Shown: positions 18,688 to 29,261 of the stretch, one piece after another | Layout of the letters: every line of letters starts with the position of its first letter | How positions within the stretch are numbered: the stretch's first letter is position 1 | DNA from: Clostridia bacterium | GTDB lineage: Bacteria > Bacillota > Clostridia > Oscillospirales > CAG-272 | Reading direction: 5' to 3' | NCBI GenBank assembly: GCA_017503105.1 | Contig: JAFVTS010000035.1 | Location: 62,001 to 126,000, forward strand | Length of the DNA: 64,000 nt | The notes under the pieces: generated by a model | Seen by the model: only the letters and a program-made list of their open reading frames with translations | Told to the model about the DNA's origin: nothing | Databases searched by the model: none | Translations under genes and position numbers: made by a program

Positions 18688-18705
18688 TTCCGTTTTCGAG
18701 GTGTA

Positions 18706-19440
18706 ATGAATAAGCTTGAGGAAAAAAATTCCGACTATGGGAGAAACGTCGACCTTTTGCGCCTTTACAGGGCGGGTGACGCTGCGGCGGGAGAGGAGCT
18801 CGTAGAGCTCAATATGCCGCTCGTATATAAGATCGCCGCGAGGTTTTCGGGCAGAGCGGAGACGGACGATCTCGTCGAGTGCGGCACTCTCGGTCTTGTA
18901 AAGGCTATGCGCAGCTTTGATTTTTCAAGAGAATGCGCCTTTTCTACCTACGCCGTACCGCTCATATTCGGTGAGATGCGCCGCTTCCTTCGCGACGACG
19001 GGCCCATCAAGGTTTCGCGCGAAGAAAAACGGCTCGGTGCCGCCCTTGCGAAGGAGAGGGAGCGAAGACAGCAAAGCGGAGAGGATCTGAGCCTTGAGGC
19101 GATAGCTTCCGCCGTCGGAGTAAGCCCGCAGGATGCGGCGTCGGCGCTGTTTTCACAGGCGCCCGTGCGCTCGCTTGACGAGTGCGTTTACGAGGACAGT
19201 GATTCCGTCACCCTCGGCTCGGTCATTGCCGACGAGGACGAGGAGGAGAGGAGCTTCAATACCCTTGCCGTTCGTATGGCGATAGAAGAGCTGCCCGAGC
19301 TTTATAAAAAAATAGTTATACTGCGTTACTTTAAGGACCTATCTCAAGTTAAGGTCGCGGAGCTGCTCGGTCTTTCGCAGGTAAAGATCTCAAGAGAAGA
19401 GAAAAAAATAATGAAGCTCCTTCGCTCAAAGCTCGATTAG
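18706..19440 (+). CDS. sigF: RNA polymerase sporulation sigma factor F
   Basis: A 244-residue sigma-70-family factor. Region 2 is seen in MPLVYKIAARFSG...DLVECGTLGLVKAMRSFDF and FSTYAVPLIFGEMRRFLRDDG. Region 3 follows, and region 4 reads LPELYKKIVILRYFKDLSQ then AELLGLSQVKISREEKKI. As the third gene of spoIIAA-spoIIAB-sigF it is the forespore-specific sigma F. Its presence says the lineage has at least the early compartment-specific sporulation switch. Confidence 0.95.
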   Translation: MNKLEEKNSDYGRNVDLLRLYRAGDAAAGEELVELNMPLVYKIAARFSGRAETDDLVECGTLGLVKAMRSFDFSRECAFSTYAVPLIFGEMRRFLRDDGPIKVSREEKRLGAALAKERERRQQSGEDLSLEAIASAVGVSPQDAASALFSQAPVRSLDECVYEDSDSVTLGSVIADEDEEERSFNTLAVRMAIEELPELYKKIVILRYFKDLSQVKVAELLGLSQVKISREEKKIMKLLRSKLD

Positions 19441-19442
19441 AC

Positions 19443-19472
19443 GGCGCTCACAAAGGGAGCGACGCGCCTTTT
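19443..19472 (+). terminator. probable terminator after sigF
   Basis: GGCGC at 19443-19447 can pair with GCGCC at 19464-19468, followed by TTTT. An alternative inner stem (CGCTC/GAGCG) competes, so the call is weak. Confidence 0.4.
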
Positions 19473-19503
19473 GTTAATAAATTGTGAAAAAACGAAAAAG
19501 CCC

Positions 19504-19573
19504 TTGATTTTCAGACGTATATAGTATAAAATATATCCTGTAAAGATTAGCACTCACATAGCGCGAGTGCTAA
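19504..19573 (+). promoter_or_regulatory. groESL promoter with CIRCE operator
   Basis: TTGATT (19504-19509), 17 bp, TAAAAT (19527-19532) is followed by a perfect CIRCE element: TTAGCACTC (19547-19555), nine bases, GAGTGCTAA (19565-19573). CIRCE is the HrcA repressor site, so heat-shock control by HrcA is expected; hrcA itself is not in the window. Confidence 0.93.
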
Positions 19574-19598
19574 AATAAGATTAGGAGGAACAAAACAA

Positions 19599-19883
19599 AT
19601 GACACTCAGACCCTTACTTGATAAAGTAGTGCTTAAAAAGGAAGAGGCGGCTGAAACGACCAAGGCGGGAATCATTCTTCCCGGCTCGGCACAGGAGAAG
19701 CCCCAGGTTTCCGTTATCGTAGCCGTTGGACCCGGCGGCATCGTGGACGGCAAGGAGGTCGTAATGACTCTCAAGGCAGGCGAAAAGGTAATTACGGGCA
19801 AGTACACAGGCACGGAGGTCAAGCTTGACGGCGTGGAATACACCATCGTCAGCCAATCCGACATCCTTGCCGTTGTAGAATAA
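19599..19883 (+). CDS. groES: co-chaperonin GroES
   Basis: A 94-residue Cpn10. The N-terminus LRPLLDKVVLKKEEAAETTKAGI, the mobile-loop region IILPGSAQEKPQ, and the C-terminal YTIVSQSDILAVVE are typical. It caps the GroEL ring during folding. The start has AGGAGG upstream. It lies 21 bp before groEL and under a CIRCE operator. Confidence 0.97.
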   Translation: MTLRPLLDKVVLKKEEAAETTKAGIILPGSAQEKPQVSVIVAVGPGGIVDGKEVVMTLKAGEKVITGKYTGTEVKLDGVEYTIVSQSDILAVVE

Positions 19884-19889
19884 TTATAA

Positions 19890-21530
<1,641 letters not shown>

Positions 21531-21549
21531 TAAAATAACAGCTTAACAT

Positions 21550-21585
21550 AAAGCGTCAGCTCCGATTTCGGAGCTGACGCTTTTT
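21550..21585 (+). terminator. groESL terminator
   Basis: A 15-bp stem (21550-21564 with 21569-21583), a 4-base loop and a T-run follow groEL by about 20 bp. Confidence 0.92.
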
Positions 21586-21599
21586 CACTTTGAAGTGAT

Positions 21600-21749
21600 T
21601 TATGTTTCGTAAGCTGATTCGTCAGAATTGTTTTTCCCAAATACGTGATCGCCTCCGTTGAAGCCGCTGGTCGAGATAACGTCGGAGCCGTCGGTGTGAA
21701 CGAGCTCGATCTTCGGGGACGTATAAGCGTTTTTTTCGTTCGTTTTCAT
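21600..21749 (-). CDS. 49-residue peptide gene downstream of secreted deacetylase
   Basis: A short frame of 49 residues reading from ATG 21749 to TAA 21600. A perfect GGAGGT (21763-21758) lies 8 bp before the start and within 11 bp of the upstream gene's stop, so translation is credible. It begins MKTNEKNAYTSPKIELVHTD and continues with DVISTSGF, then GG and an acidic, Asn/Gly-rich tail. It has no Cys, no membrane helix and no signal sequence. From memory, many gut Clostridia encode similar short proteins with a PxIE...DxIxTSG pattern, but no function is known to me. It could be a precursor peptide or a small regulator. Confidence 0.7.
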   Translation of the reverse strand: MKTNEKNAYTSPKIELVHTDGSDVISTSGFNGGDHVFGKNNSDESAYET

Positions 21750-21768
21750 TTTTAATTACCTCCGTTCT

Positions 21769-24700
21769 TTAAACTGCCGAGGCAACGTAAGCCGCAGCCG
21801 ATTTGCCGTAGCGGTAAAGCGCAAGTGCCAAAGCCGCCATATCTTCGTCCGCACCGTCGGCACTCATATAATAAGCGTAGGTGTTTACGGTGTAGACTAC
21901 CACGGATGTAGCGTTTCCGTCCGCGTCCTTAAGCGTCAGGCACTGAAGTCCCTCGGTGCCGAAATCGGTAGCGTAAACGGGCGCTGAGTAAGCTACGTAA
22001 TATCCGCCCGTGTATTCAAGGTCCTCCGCAGTAAGAGTGATAACGGACGAGGTCTTCGCGTCGTAGAGGTCTACGGAGAAGTTCTCCGTCTCCGAATATA
22101 TCTTAAAGAATATTCTGTTGACCGTGTCAAATCTTACACCTGCGGAATAAACGAAGAGCTTTTCGCTATCGTTACCATCTATGACGAGCTCGTCATCAGA
22201 CTCGGCGGGCGCATATTCGGATGCGGTAAGGTCCATATCAGCTGCGATAGTATTTTTGCCCGAAAGATACTTTTCAGCGGCTCTTGCGTAGATCAGAAGA
22301 TCGTTGACGAGGCTCACAAGCGGCTCGCTGTCGGGGAAGAGCTTCAGAGCGTCGCGGCAGTAGTTCTCAACGCTGTATCCCGTTTTCTTTACAGCGACGT
22401 CGCCGTCTATAAGAATCTCCGCGTCTATCGTAAGACCGACTTGATGGGGGCCTATTCCGTCGAACGTGAATACGTACATTTCGTGATCCGTGAGGTATTC
22501 CGTGACGGTAAAGGTCTCGCCGTTCATTGTGAAGCGCATTGAAATATCCTTGCCGTCGGCGATGGCGGGATCTTTTACGTCAACGTAAAATCTCATAGCA
22601 AGATCAGAGTCTATGGCAAGGGAAAGACCTTCAAGGGCAAGCTCGCAAACGGTGCAATAACCGTAGCCGCTGTCGCTGTGTTCTTCCGTAACTTCAAAAC
22701 CGCAAGCGCAGATCTTCTTGTGCGTATCTTCGCCTATCTTTTCAACGTCGGAGAAGCTGTGAGTTCCGTGGAGCACGATCTCCTCTCCGTCCGGGATCGC
22801 ATCGACGTACGCGTACGTAACGTCATTTTCGGTGAAGGTGTTGGCGGTCATAAGCTTGCCGTCCAGGACGTAGTGTACCGTGTCGTAGCTTTCGGGAACC
22901 TCGACCTTAACGGTCAGGGGGTGGTTGAATACGTCACGGGGAAGCGCTAAGCCGTCCTCGGTCATATCAGCCATAGTGAGAGTGAGGTAAATGTTTCCTG
23001 CCTCGTAGCGTACTGCGACTTCGGTGTTCTGACGCTCTCTTACGTATTTTACGGCGTCGGAGAAGGTCGATACCCAAACGTCACCCGCATCTTGGTATTT
23101 ATCAATGTATGCGAAGAGTTCGTCGATAACGTTGTAGGTCATCTCCGTACCCGAAACGTCACCGACCTTGTGGATGAAGGGCACGTACCAGCCGCTCTCT
23201 GTGACGGTTCTGTCTACCCAGCTCTTAAGGTAAGCAAGCTGCTCCGCTTCGCTTACAACGTTGCCGCCAGAATCCTTTTTAACAACGGTGGGAGAGTAGA
23301 GCTTGCCCCACGTGCCGTTTCCCGTTCCGAAACCGGGGTTAAGGCTTTGCACGGCACCGCCCGAAACGCCCCTTGATGCGTAGTAGGTCTTTACGGCAAT
23401 CGCTGCCGCATCGGCAGACATAGAGCCGAAGGGGATAGCGTAGGTCAGAAAGTCGTATTCAGGGAAGAGCTCCTCGAGAAGAGCCTTTGAATCAACTATC
23501 TCTTTTTTATAGTTTTCTTCGGATTGGTTTGCGATTCCATTGTCGGTGTTTGAGCGAAGGTCCATATGAGTCATAGAGTGGCTCTGCGGCTCAAGGTACC
23601 CCTTTTCAAAGAGCTTCGCCCACGTTTCGGCGTTCGCGTAATCGCTGCCGCTTGCTCCTATCCTTGAGCACCACATCATCATAGACGCCTTCATTCCGTA
23701 TTTCTCGCAAAGTTCTTCAACAACGAGCGCGGAAGGATAGACCGCGTCGTCAAAGGTAAGGGAAACGATAGCCTTCTTAGCTCCGTATACGGGCATTATA
23801 GTAGCAGAGAAATTATAAAGCTCTGCCTCTATTGCCTTAACGGAGGTTTTGTAGCTCTTAACGGGCTTTCCGTCTTCGTAGATATTGTAAACGGAGCCGT
23901 CTGACGCGATAAGCTCAAGCGTAAATTCGCCCGCGTAATCGTTGGCTGCAAGCGCGAAGCTGAAATCGTATTTGCCATTCTCGCCAACCGTGGGAACGGG
24001 GATCTCCGTCACCTTGCCCGAAGGTGAGGTAAAGCGTATCTTGGCTCCCGAGTCGTTAACGAACGCGTCGTCAAGCTCTGCGCGGAAGGTGAGGTCGAAG
24101 TCGGAGTCGTTATATCCAAGAGAAACCTTTTCCACCGTGCTCATCGTTTCGTAGCAAACGTCGGAATAGTACATTCTCACAGCGTCAAGCGAGATGAGGT
24201 CTGCGCCGTTAGCGCCAAGTGAAGTACCTTTTGAGTCAGCCGCCCTTATCGTGCCGCCTGTGTGAAGAAGTCTTATATAGGTGAGCTTATAATCGGTGGA
24301 AAGCCCCGTGTTGTTTTCGGGAGAGGACACGGCGCTGTTATTTCTGTCCACCTTGGATATCTTCGTCTGGTCCGCCTCGGAAACGAAATACAGATCTTCC
24401 TTTACGAGCTTTCCGTCGAGATATACGTCGTAAAGAACGGCACCCTTGTCGCCCTCTATCGCCGCGTCGGGCTCGTCGATCTTGACGTGAACGGAGAAGG
24501 ACGCGCTCTGACCCTTCGTAAGAGTCGTTACCGTGTCCGTTCCCGCTTTAACGCTTCCGTCCTTTGCGAACGAAAGGAACGTTGATTTTATCTGGCTTGT
24601 CGCGTTATTACAGTAAGCAACGCAGTTGAACGCGGAAGTGAATCTGTCAGCCAGCATAGTGACGTCGAGCGAGATAACGAAATCCTCGCCTGCGGGCTGG

Positions 24701-25107
24701 CTTTTGAGGGTGAGCTCAAAGTTGTTGTTATCGTCGTTGCCCGTGCTCGGGGACGTGAACGCCTTATCGTGCGCACGCCAGATTATAGAGTGACCGTCGG
24801 TGTAGAGGTTTCTGTAACCGTCGTTGACCCAGAAGTCGCGGATGGTCATAGCCGAAAAATATTTGCCCGTGGTCTTCGTTATGTCCGAGAGCGTAGACGT
24901 AGCGTTCTGCGTTCCCGTGCTTCCTGCGGGAGTGAGAACGGCGCCCTCAAAGTCCGTATCGAAAACTATCTCCTCGTTCTCGTCGGTAAGCGCCGCTTCA
25001 ACCTCCGTCGTATCGGGACGCTCGAATGCCGCAAACGCGCTCGTCGGAAGTGCGCACAGAAGCATCGCGAGAGTCAGAAGAAATGCTGAGATTCTTTTGA
25101 TTTTCAT
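21769..25107 (-). CDS. secreted polysaccharide deacetylase, multidomain
   Basis: A 1112-residue exported protein. The signal peptide is clear: MKIKR, a hydrophobic run, then AFA cleavage near residue 26. The N-terminal ~300 residues look like a concanavalin-type beta-sandwich. A NodB-type deacetylase domain begins near residue 440, with TFDD near 450 and HSMTH near 508 as metal-binding motifs. The C-terminus has a Cys pair region (CACGF...CTVC) and a further all-beta/helical module like those of large secreted proteins of gut anaerobes. It should remove acetyl groups from an extracellular glycan. There is no LPXTG or dockerin, so it is likely released or non-covalently attached. Confidence 0.85.
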   Translation of the reverse strand: MKIKRISAFLLTLAMLLCALPTSAFAAFERPDTTEVEAALTDENEEIVFDTDFEGAVLTPAGSTGTQNATSTLSDITKTTGKYFSAMTIRDFWVNDGYRNLYTDGHSIIWRAHDKAFTSPSTGNDDNNNFELTLKSQPAGEDFVISLDVTMLADRFTSAFNCVAYCNNATSQIKSTFLSFAKDGSVKAGTDTVTTLTKGQSASFSVHVKIDEPDAAIEGDKGAVLYDVYLDGKLVKEDLYFVSEADQTKISKVDRNNSAVSSPENNTGLSTDYKLTYIRLLHTGGTIRAADSKGTSLGANGADLISLDAVRMYYSDVCYETMSTVEKVSLGYNDSDFDLTFRAELDDAFVNDSGAKIRFTSPSGKVTEIPVPTVGENGKYDFSFALAANDYAGEFTLELIASDGSVYNIYEDGKPVKSYKTSVKAIEAELYNFSATIMPVYGAKKAIVSLTFDDAVYPSALVVEELCEKYGMKASMMMWCSRIGASGSDYANAETWAKLFEKGYLEPQSHSMTHMDLRSNTDNGIANQSEENYKKEIVDSKALLEELFPEYDFLTYAIPFGSMSADAAAIAVKTYYASRGVSGGAVQSLNPGFGTGNGTWGKLYSPTVVKKDSGGNVVSEAEQLAYLKSWVDRTVTESGWYVPFIHKVGDVSGTEMTYNVIDELFAYIDKYQDAGDVWVSTFSDAVKYVRERQNTEVAVRYEAGNIYLTLTMADMTEDGLALPRDVFNHPLTVKVEVPESYDTVHYVLDGKLMTANTFTENDVTYAYVDAIPDGEEIVLHGTHSFSDVEKIGEDTHKKICACGFEVTEEHSDSGYGYCTVCELALEGLSLAIDSDLAMRFYVDVKDPAIADGKDISMRFTMNGETFTVTEYLTDHEMYVFTFDGIGPHQVGLTIDAEILIDGDVAVKKTGYSVENYCRDALKLFPDSEPLVSLVNDLLIYARAAEKYLSGKNTIAADMDLTASEYAPAESDDELVIDGNDSEKLFVYSAGVRFDTVNRIFFKIYSETENFSVDLYDAKTSSVITLTAEDLEYTGGYYVAYSAPVYATDFGTEGLQCLTLKDADGNATSVVVYTVNTYAYYMSADGADEDMAALALALYRYGKSAAAYVASAV

Positions 25108-25142
25108 TTGTATATCTCCTTTTTAAATATTTGCTATAATTG

Positions 25143-25171
25143 ATTTTAACATAAATTTAAAGTTATGGCAA
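25143..25171 (-). promoter_or_regulatory. promoter of secreted deacetylase
   Basis: On the minus strand TTGCCA (25171-25166), 17 bp, TAAAAT (25148-25143); AAGGAG precedes the ATG at 25107. Confidence 0.65.
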
Positions 25172-25241
25172 GTAAAACTGACAAATTGACGTCTTTTCGT
25201 ATGATTGCACAAAATTTAAAACCGAGTTTTGTGTAAAATAA

Positions 25242-25274
25242 ATAAAGAAAGGGAAGGCCGTTCCCTTTCTTTAT
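25242..25274 (-). terminator. terminator after HAD gene
   Basis: A 14-bp AT/GC stem (25242-25255 with 25261-25274) with a 5-base loop and A/T flanks ends the addB-HAD unit. Confidence 0.8.
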
Positions 25275-25292
25275 AGAATTAAACGTGGAAAA

Positions 25293-25922
25293 TCAAATAA
25301 GCTCGCGGAAGGAGTAGACGTACTCGTCGCACACATCTTTCATCTCGTCCACGTAATCCGCGCTTGACTCGTCGTAAACACCGATGACGTAAGCACCCGC
25401 GCTTTTGGCTGTCTTGTCCGCGAAAACGTTATCGTCAAGGAAAACCAAGTCCTCAACGTCGATCCCGATGCGCTCTGCCGCCGCGCGGTATATTTCGGGG
25501 TCGCTCTTCGTCGTTCCGAAGTCCTCGCACGACCAGACGTTGTCAAAAAGCTCAAATATTCCGTTGCGCTTCAAGCAGGGGTCGAGCATCGTGTGCGGAC
25601 TTGCCGTAAGCACGTTCAGACTGTGACCTCTTTCTTTCAGCACCTTCAGCGCATTAACAACGCCGTCTTTTGCGTTTATCCTAAATACATAGTCCTCGTG
25701 TGCGCGCTTTATCATCTCTTTTATCAGATCTTCCCTCGTGCTTTTCATACCGAGCGATATAAAATGCTCGGCGGCTCCGCCGTAGCCGAGCGGAGTTATT
25801 ATTTTTACGGTATCATCAGCGTATTTGATACCCGACTCGTCGAGTATGCTTTTCATCATTCTTATAAAGGATGGCATCGAATCGACGAGCGTTCCGTCGA
25901 AATCAAAAAGATAAGCTTTCAT
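25293..25922 (-). CDS. HAD family hydrolase (phosphoglycolate phosphatase-like)
   Basis: A 209-residue HAD phosphatase. Motif I is FDFDGTLVDS, motif II is in NVLTAS, motif III is the Lys in TTKSDPEIY and motif IV is VFLDDN. A helical cap of the beta-phosphoglucomutase/phosphoglycolate type lies between motifs I and II. The longer frame starts at 25943, but GGAAAG lies 7 bp before ATG 25922, giving MKAYLFDFDG. It follows addB by about 33 bp on the same strand. The natural substrate is unknown. Confidence 0.87.
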   Translation of the reverse strand: MKAYLFDFDGTLVDSMPSFIRMMKSILDESGIKYADDTVKIITPLGYGGAAEHFISLGMKSTREDLIKEMIKRAHEDYVFRINAKDGVVNALKVLKERGHSLNVLTASPHTMLDPCLKRNGIFELFDNVWSCEDFGTTKSDPEIYRAAAERIGIDVEDLVFLDDNVFADKTAKSAGAYVIGVYDESSADYVDEMKDVCDEYVYSFRELI

Positions 25923-25955
25923 TTTTTTCTTTCCGTTTTTCATTGCGAAGCGTTA

Positions 25956-28900
25956 TCAAAGCTTCATATTTCTGCAAAAAGCCTTGAATGCGCAGTACTC
26001 GCAGGCTTTGTTTTTCTTCGCCTCTCTGCCGTTTGCGGAGCGTATATCGCCCGAGGCTATTCTGTGACCTATTCTTCCGACGGCATCCTCTACCGTTTTT
26101 GATATATCTCTCCATCCGTCTTCGGTGAAAAGATACTTTCTGTAGAGCGCGTTTACGCTGCCGTCGTTGTTAACTTTGACGGGGAGATATTCCTTTCCCA
26201 TCGCGTTTCTGATATTTTCGTCATCAAGGATCATACCCTTGCGCGCCTGAGCTTTTCTTATTTCTTCTTTTGCAAGCTCGTCGGACGAGTGAGGAACCCT
26301 TTGATCGCTGATATCCGTTTCCAAGTAGACGGCGCCCGCGGGAAGGATTTTTCCGCCTTCGCCTACGCCGATGGCATCTCTGAAGTCTTCGTTTTCATTT
26401 TCCACTATTGACTTCAAATAAAGGAACATTTGCAGGTTTACCCCGTCCTTCAGCTTGTCGGGGTTGAAATCCTTGCCTCCCGTCTTATAATCTACCACTC
26501 TTACGTAAACGTCATCCCCGTTTTTATAAGTGTCAACGCGGTCGATAGTTCCGTAAATGTTTATCTTCTCGCCGCCCTCGCCCGTGATCGCAAGAGGAGA
26601 AGCTCCGTTCGGGTATATCTTGCTTATAGGAAGCTCAAAAAAGGCAGGCTCGAATTTCGACACTTGAAATTCTTCGCAAAGGCCGTCGACGACGGGCTTC
26701 GCCGCTCTGTATATCTTAGAGAGCGCCGTGCGCATTCTTTCGCTTCCGTGACCGAGCTCTTCCGAAAATTCGTTAAGATAAATTGCGGCAGCGCGCTTTA
26801 TCATTTCTTCTTTTTTCGTTTCTTCAAGAGTCTTTAAATCGATTTTTTCCCTTTTAACTTCCAAGAAAAAGTTTTCAAGCACCGCGTGTATGTAAGAGCC
26901 TATGTTGTTTGAGCCGAATTTCGCCCGCTCGTTTTCGGAAAGAGAGAGCGTGTACTTGCAAAAATAGTTTAAAGGGCACTTGATAAAAGCGTCTATCTTC
27001 GTTTGCGTGAGATTTATTTCTTTTGAAGCTGTGGGGGAACACTCAAGACTGCCGTTATCGATCGCGTCCTCGGCAGAGAAGACGAGAGCGCCGCTTTTTT
27101 GCAGTGCTTCTTTCAGCGCCGCCTTTTGGGAAGAGGAGCACTCGTTTATCGATTCACAGGCGATCCCCACTGCATAAAATTTGTCAAGCGGAGCTAAGTC
27201 CTCTATCTTCACGGGCTTTACCGCTCCGCTTGTCAGAGAAGAAATATTGGTTATTACGAACGACGGCATAAGCTCGGAGAAAGAAGCGTCCGATTTAGGA
27301 TAGGTGAGGGTGACGGTCTCGGTCGCTGACGAAAACGCTCTCGTAAAGGAATAAAGACCTCTGGCACTGCGTATTTTTTCATCCGCGTCATCGTCTATTT
27401 GCGCGCTATGCAAAAGATTTTTCTCTCCGTCGGAGATGAGAAGCTTTTTTTCCTTATCCGTAAAGAATCCGCCGCCGCTATCGGGCGCGGGAAACTTTCC
27501 GTAATTCACTCCGATAAGGTAGACGTGCTTTTTTTCACCGAGCCGCACGGTGTCGGCAGATCCTATCATTACCTCGTCGGCAGAGGAGGGGATCCTGCCT
27601 ATTTCCGAGGCGGAGAAGACGGTGCGGAGCTGCGATGAGAAGGCGTCTTTATCGGTCGGCGCATCGCCTATCGCCTCGACCATAGTGTCAAGCGCCGCGC
27701 AGATGATGGAGTAAAGCCTGAGATTGTAGTCTGCCGCAGCGTGCTCTCCGATGTCCCCGAGCTTCTTTGAGCGCTCGTAAAGGGATTTTTCAAGCTCGAT
27801 CTCTTCAAGGAAGGAAACCAAGGCTTTCGCGTGCTCCTTGACTGTGGCAGCTGCGCAGACGTTGGCGGAAAGATGCATCAGGGGCGTCAATAATTTAACA
27901 CGGGTGGCGTCTATTCTCGCAAGAGTCGCATCGTGATCGGGAAGCTTTTTGTTGTCAAAGCCCCGAGGATTCATATTCCAGACGAGCCCGTCGGTAAAGC
28001 GTTTGCCGCTTATCTGCCATTTGTCGACGTACATTTCAAACTCATCGCGCTCGTCAAAGGAGATACCCGAAAGACCGCACGCCGCGTACGCAAGAACGTC
28101 CTCTCGCGCGAACGAACGCGTAGCCGCAAGGGCTGCAAAGACGAGCTTTACGGCTTCAAAATTCATAAGGTCGCTTCCACCCGATGAGAAGTGCTTTATT
28201 CCCGCTTTGTCAAGACCCGTGTCAAGAATTCCTTCGTAATCGGACACGCTTGCAGCTACTATGGCAAAATCGTTGTATGACGCACCCTCCGTAACTCTTC
28301 TGCGGATATCGGAGGCGATAAATTCGCATTCCTCATACGGAGTTTTTGCTTCGAATATGCGCACTTCTTCGCCTGTTTGCAAACTAAAGTTGTCAATTTT
28401 GCGGTTAGATTTCCACAGAAGCGGCACGATCAGAGAAATGGGAGTGCCGTCATCGTTTTCCTTTTCTTCCTTTTCCAGCTTTATATCTACTTCGTTTCTG
28501 TTGCAGATCGCGGTGAGCTTCTTCTTCGTTACCGCAAGCTCGGTGTATTCAAAAGCATCCTTTGCGTAGGATGGAATGTCGAGGTACACGTACACGTCGG
28601 CTTGTCTTATCATTTCGGATAAAAGGGTGTATTGCGGAACCGTAAAGGACGTGAATCCTTCGATAAATATTTCGGTATCGCAAAGATAGCTTTGGTTATC
28701 CGAGAGCTTTTTTGCGAGGAAAAGACAGTCGTCGGCGGAGTCGGCGAACTCTTTATATACGTTTGATTTGTAGAGTGAGAGTATTTTCGAGAGGTCGGAG
28801 AGCTTGCTTGCAAGTCTTTTGTCGACAGCTTCGCTTTCGGACAGTGCGGCGAGAGCTTTTGCGTCGAGTCCGAGCCCTTCCGCTTCCGCTATCGCTCCGA

Positions 28901-29261
28901 GCGTTCTCTCAACGAGCCCCGCGCTTATATCCTTCCTTGCCTTCGTAACGGTAAGAAACGGGGATAGCTCCGTCAGGGTCTGCCACATTATGAGCGATTT
29001 GACGACCTTGTCGGCATATTTTTTCTGTATGCCGCCGAGCTGTCTGAAGACGGAGTTTGCAAATCTCGTAAAGTTCGTTACTTCAAAGTAAAGAGGAGCG
29101 TTCGGAGAGAGCTGTGATGCGAGCTCTTTTTCCGCAGTAACGGTCTGCTGCTCGGGAACTATGAGAACGCATTTTTTCTCTTTTGCGATGCACTCGGCGA
29201 TCCGCTTCGTCATCACGCTGCGGCCGACTGCTCTTTTATCGCCTTTTATGAACGTGAGCAT
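25956..29261 (-). CDS. addB: AddB-like helicase-nuclease subunit
   Basis: A 1101-residue AddB-type protein of the AddAB break-processing complex. The N-terminal domain contains VLIVPEQQTVTAEKEL (AddB has a degenerate or optional helicase core). The C-terminal PD-(D/E)XK nuclease includes DRVDTYKNG and VDYKTGG. Its four-Cys iron-sulfur site is formed by one Cys in AFIKCPLNYF and the CEYCAFKAFC cluster near the end. The start ATG 29261 overlaps the upstream stop (TGATG), with GGAGG upstream. addA normally sits next to addB, but here a HAD gene follows. Confidence 0.88.
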   Translation of the reverse strand: MLTFIKGDKRAVGRSVMTKRIAECIAKEKKCVLIVPEQQTVTAEKELASQLSPNAPLYFEVTNFTRFANSVFRQLGGIQKKYADKVVKSLIMWQTLTELSPFLTVTKARKDISAGLVERTLGAIAEAEGLGLDAKALAALSESEAVDKRLASKLSDLSKILSLYKSNVYKEFADSADDCLFLAKKLSDNQSYLCDTEIFIEGFTSFTVPQYTLLSEMIRQADVYVYLDIPSYAKDAFEYTELAVTKKKLTAICNRNEVDIKLEKEEKENDDGTPISLIVPLLWKSNRKIDNFSLQTGEEVRIFEAKTPYEECEFIASDIRRRVTEGASYNDFAIVAASVSDYEGILDTGLDKAGIKHFSSGGSDLMNFEAVKLVFAALAATRSFAREDVLAYAACGLSGISFDERDEFEMYVDKWQISGKRFTDGLVWNMNPRGFDNKKLPDHDATLARIDATRVKLLTPLMHLSANVCAAATVKEHAKALVSFLEEIELEKSLYERSKKLGDIGEHAAADYNLRLYSIICAALDTMVEAIGDAPTDKDAFSSQLRTVFSASEIGRIPSSADEVMIGSADTVRLGEKKHVYLIGVNYGKFPAPDSGGGFFTDKEKKLLISDGEKNLLHSAQIDDDADEKIRSARGLYSFTRAFSSATETVTLTYPKSDASFSELMPSFVITNISSLTSGAVKPVKIEDLAPLDKFYAVGIACESINECSSSQKAALKEALQKSGALVFSAEDAIDNGSLECSPTASKEINLTQTKIDAFIKCPLNYFCKYTLSLSENERAKFGSNNIGSYIHAVLENFFLEVKREKIDLKTLEETKKEEMIKRAAAIYLNEFSEELGHGSERMRTALSKIYRAAKPVVDGLCEEFQVSKFEPAFFELPISKIYPNGASPLAITGEGGEKINIYGTIDRVDTYKNGDDVYVRVVDYKTGGKDFNPDKLKDGVNLQMFLYLKSIVENENEDFRDAIGVGEGGKILPAGAVYLETDISDQRVPHSSDELAKEEIRKAQARKGMILDDENIRNAMGKEYLPVKVNNDGSVNALYRKYLFTEDGWRDISKTVEDAVGRIGHRIASGDIRSANGREAKKNKACEYCAFKAFCRNMKL

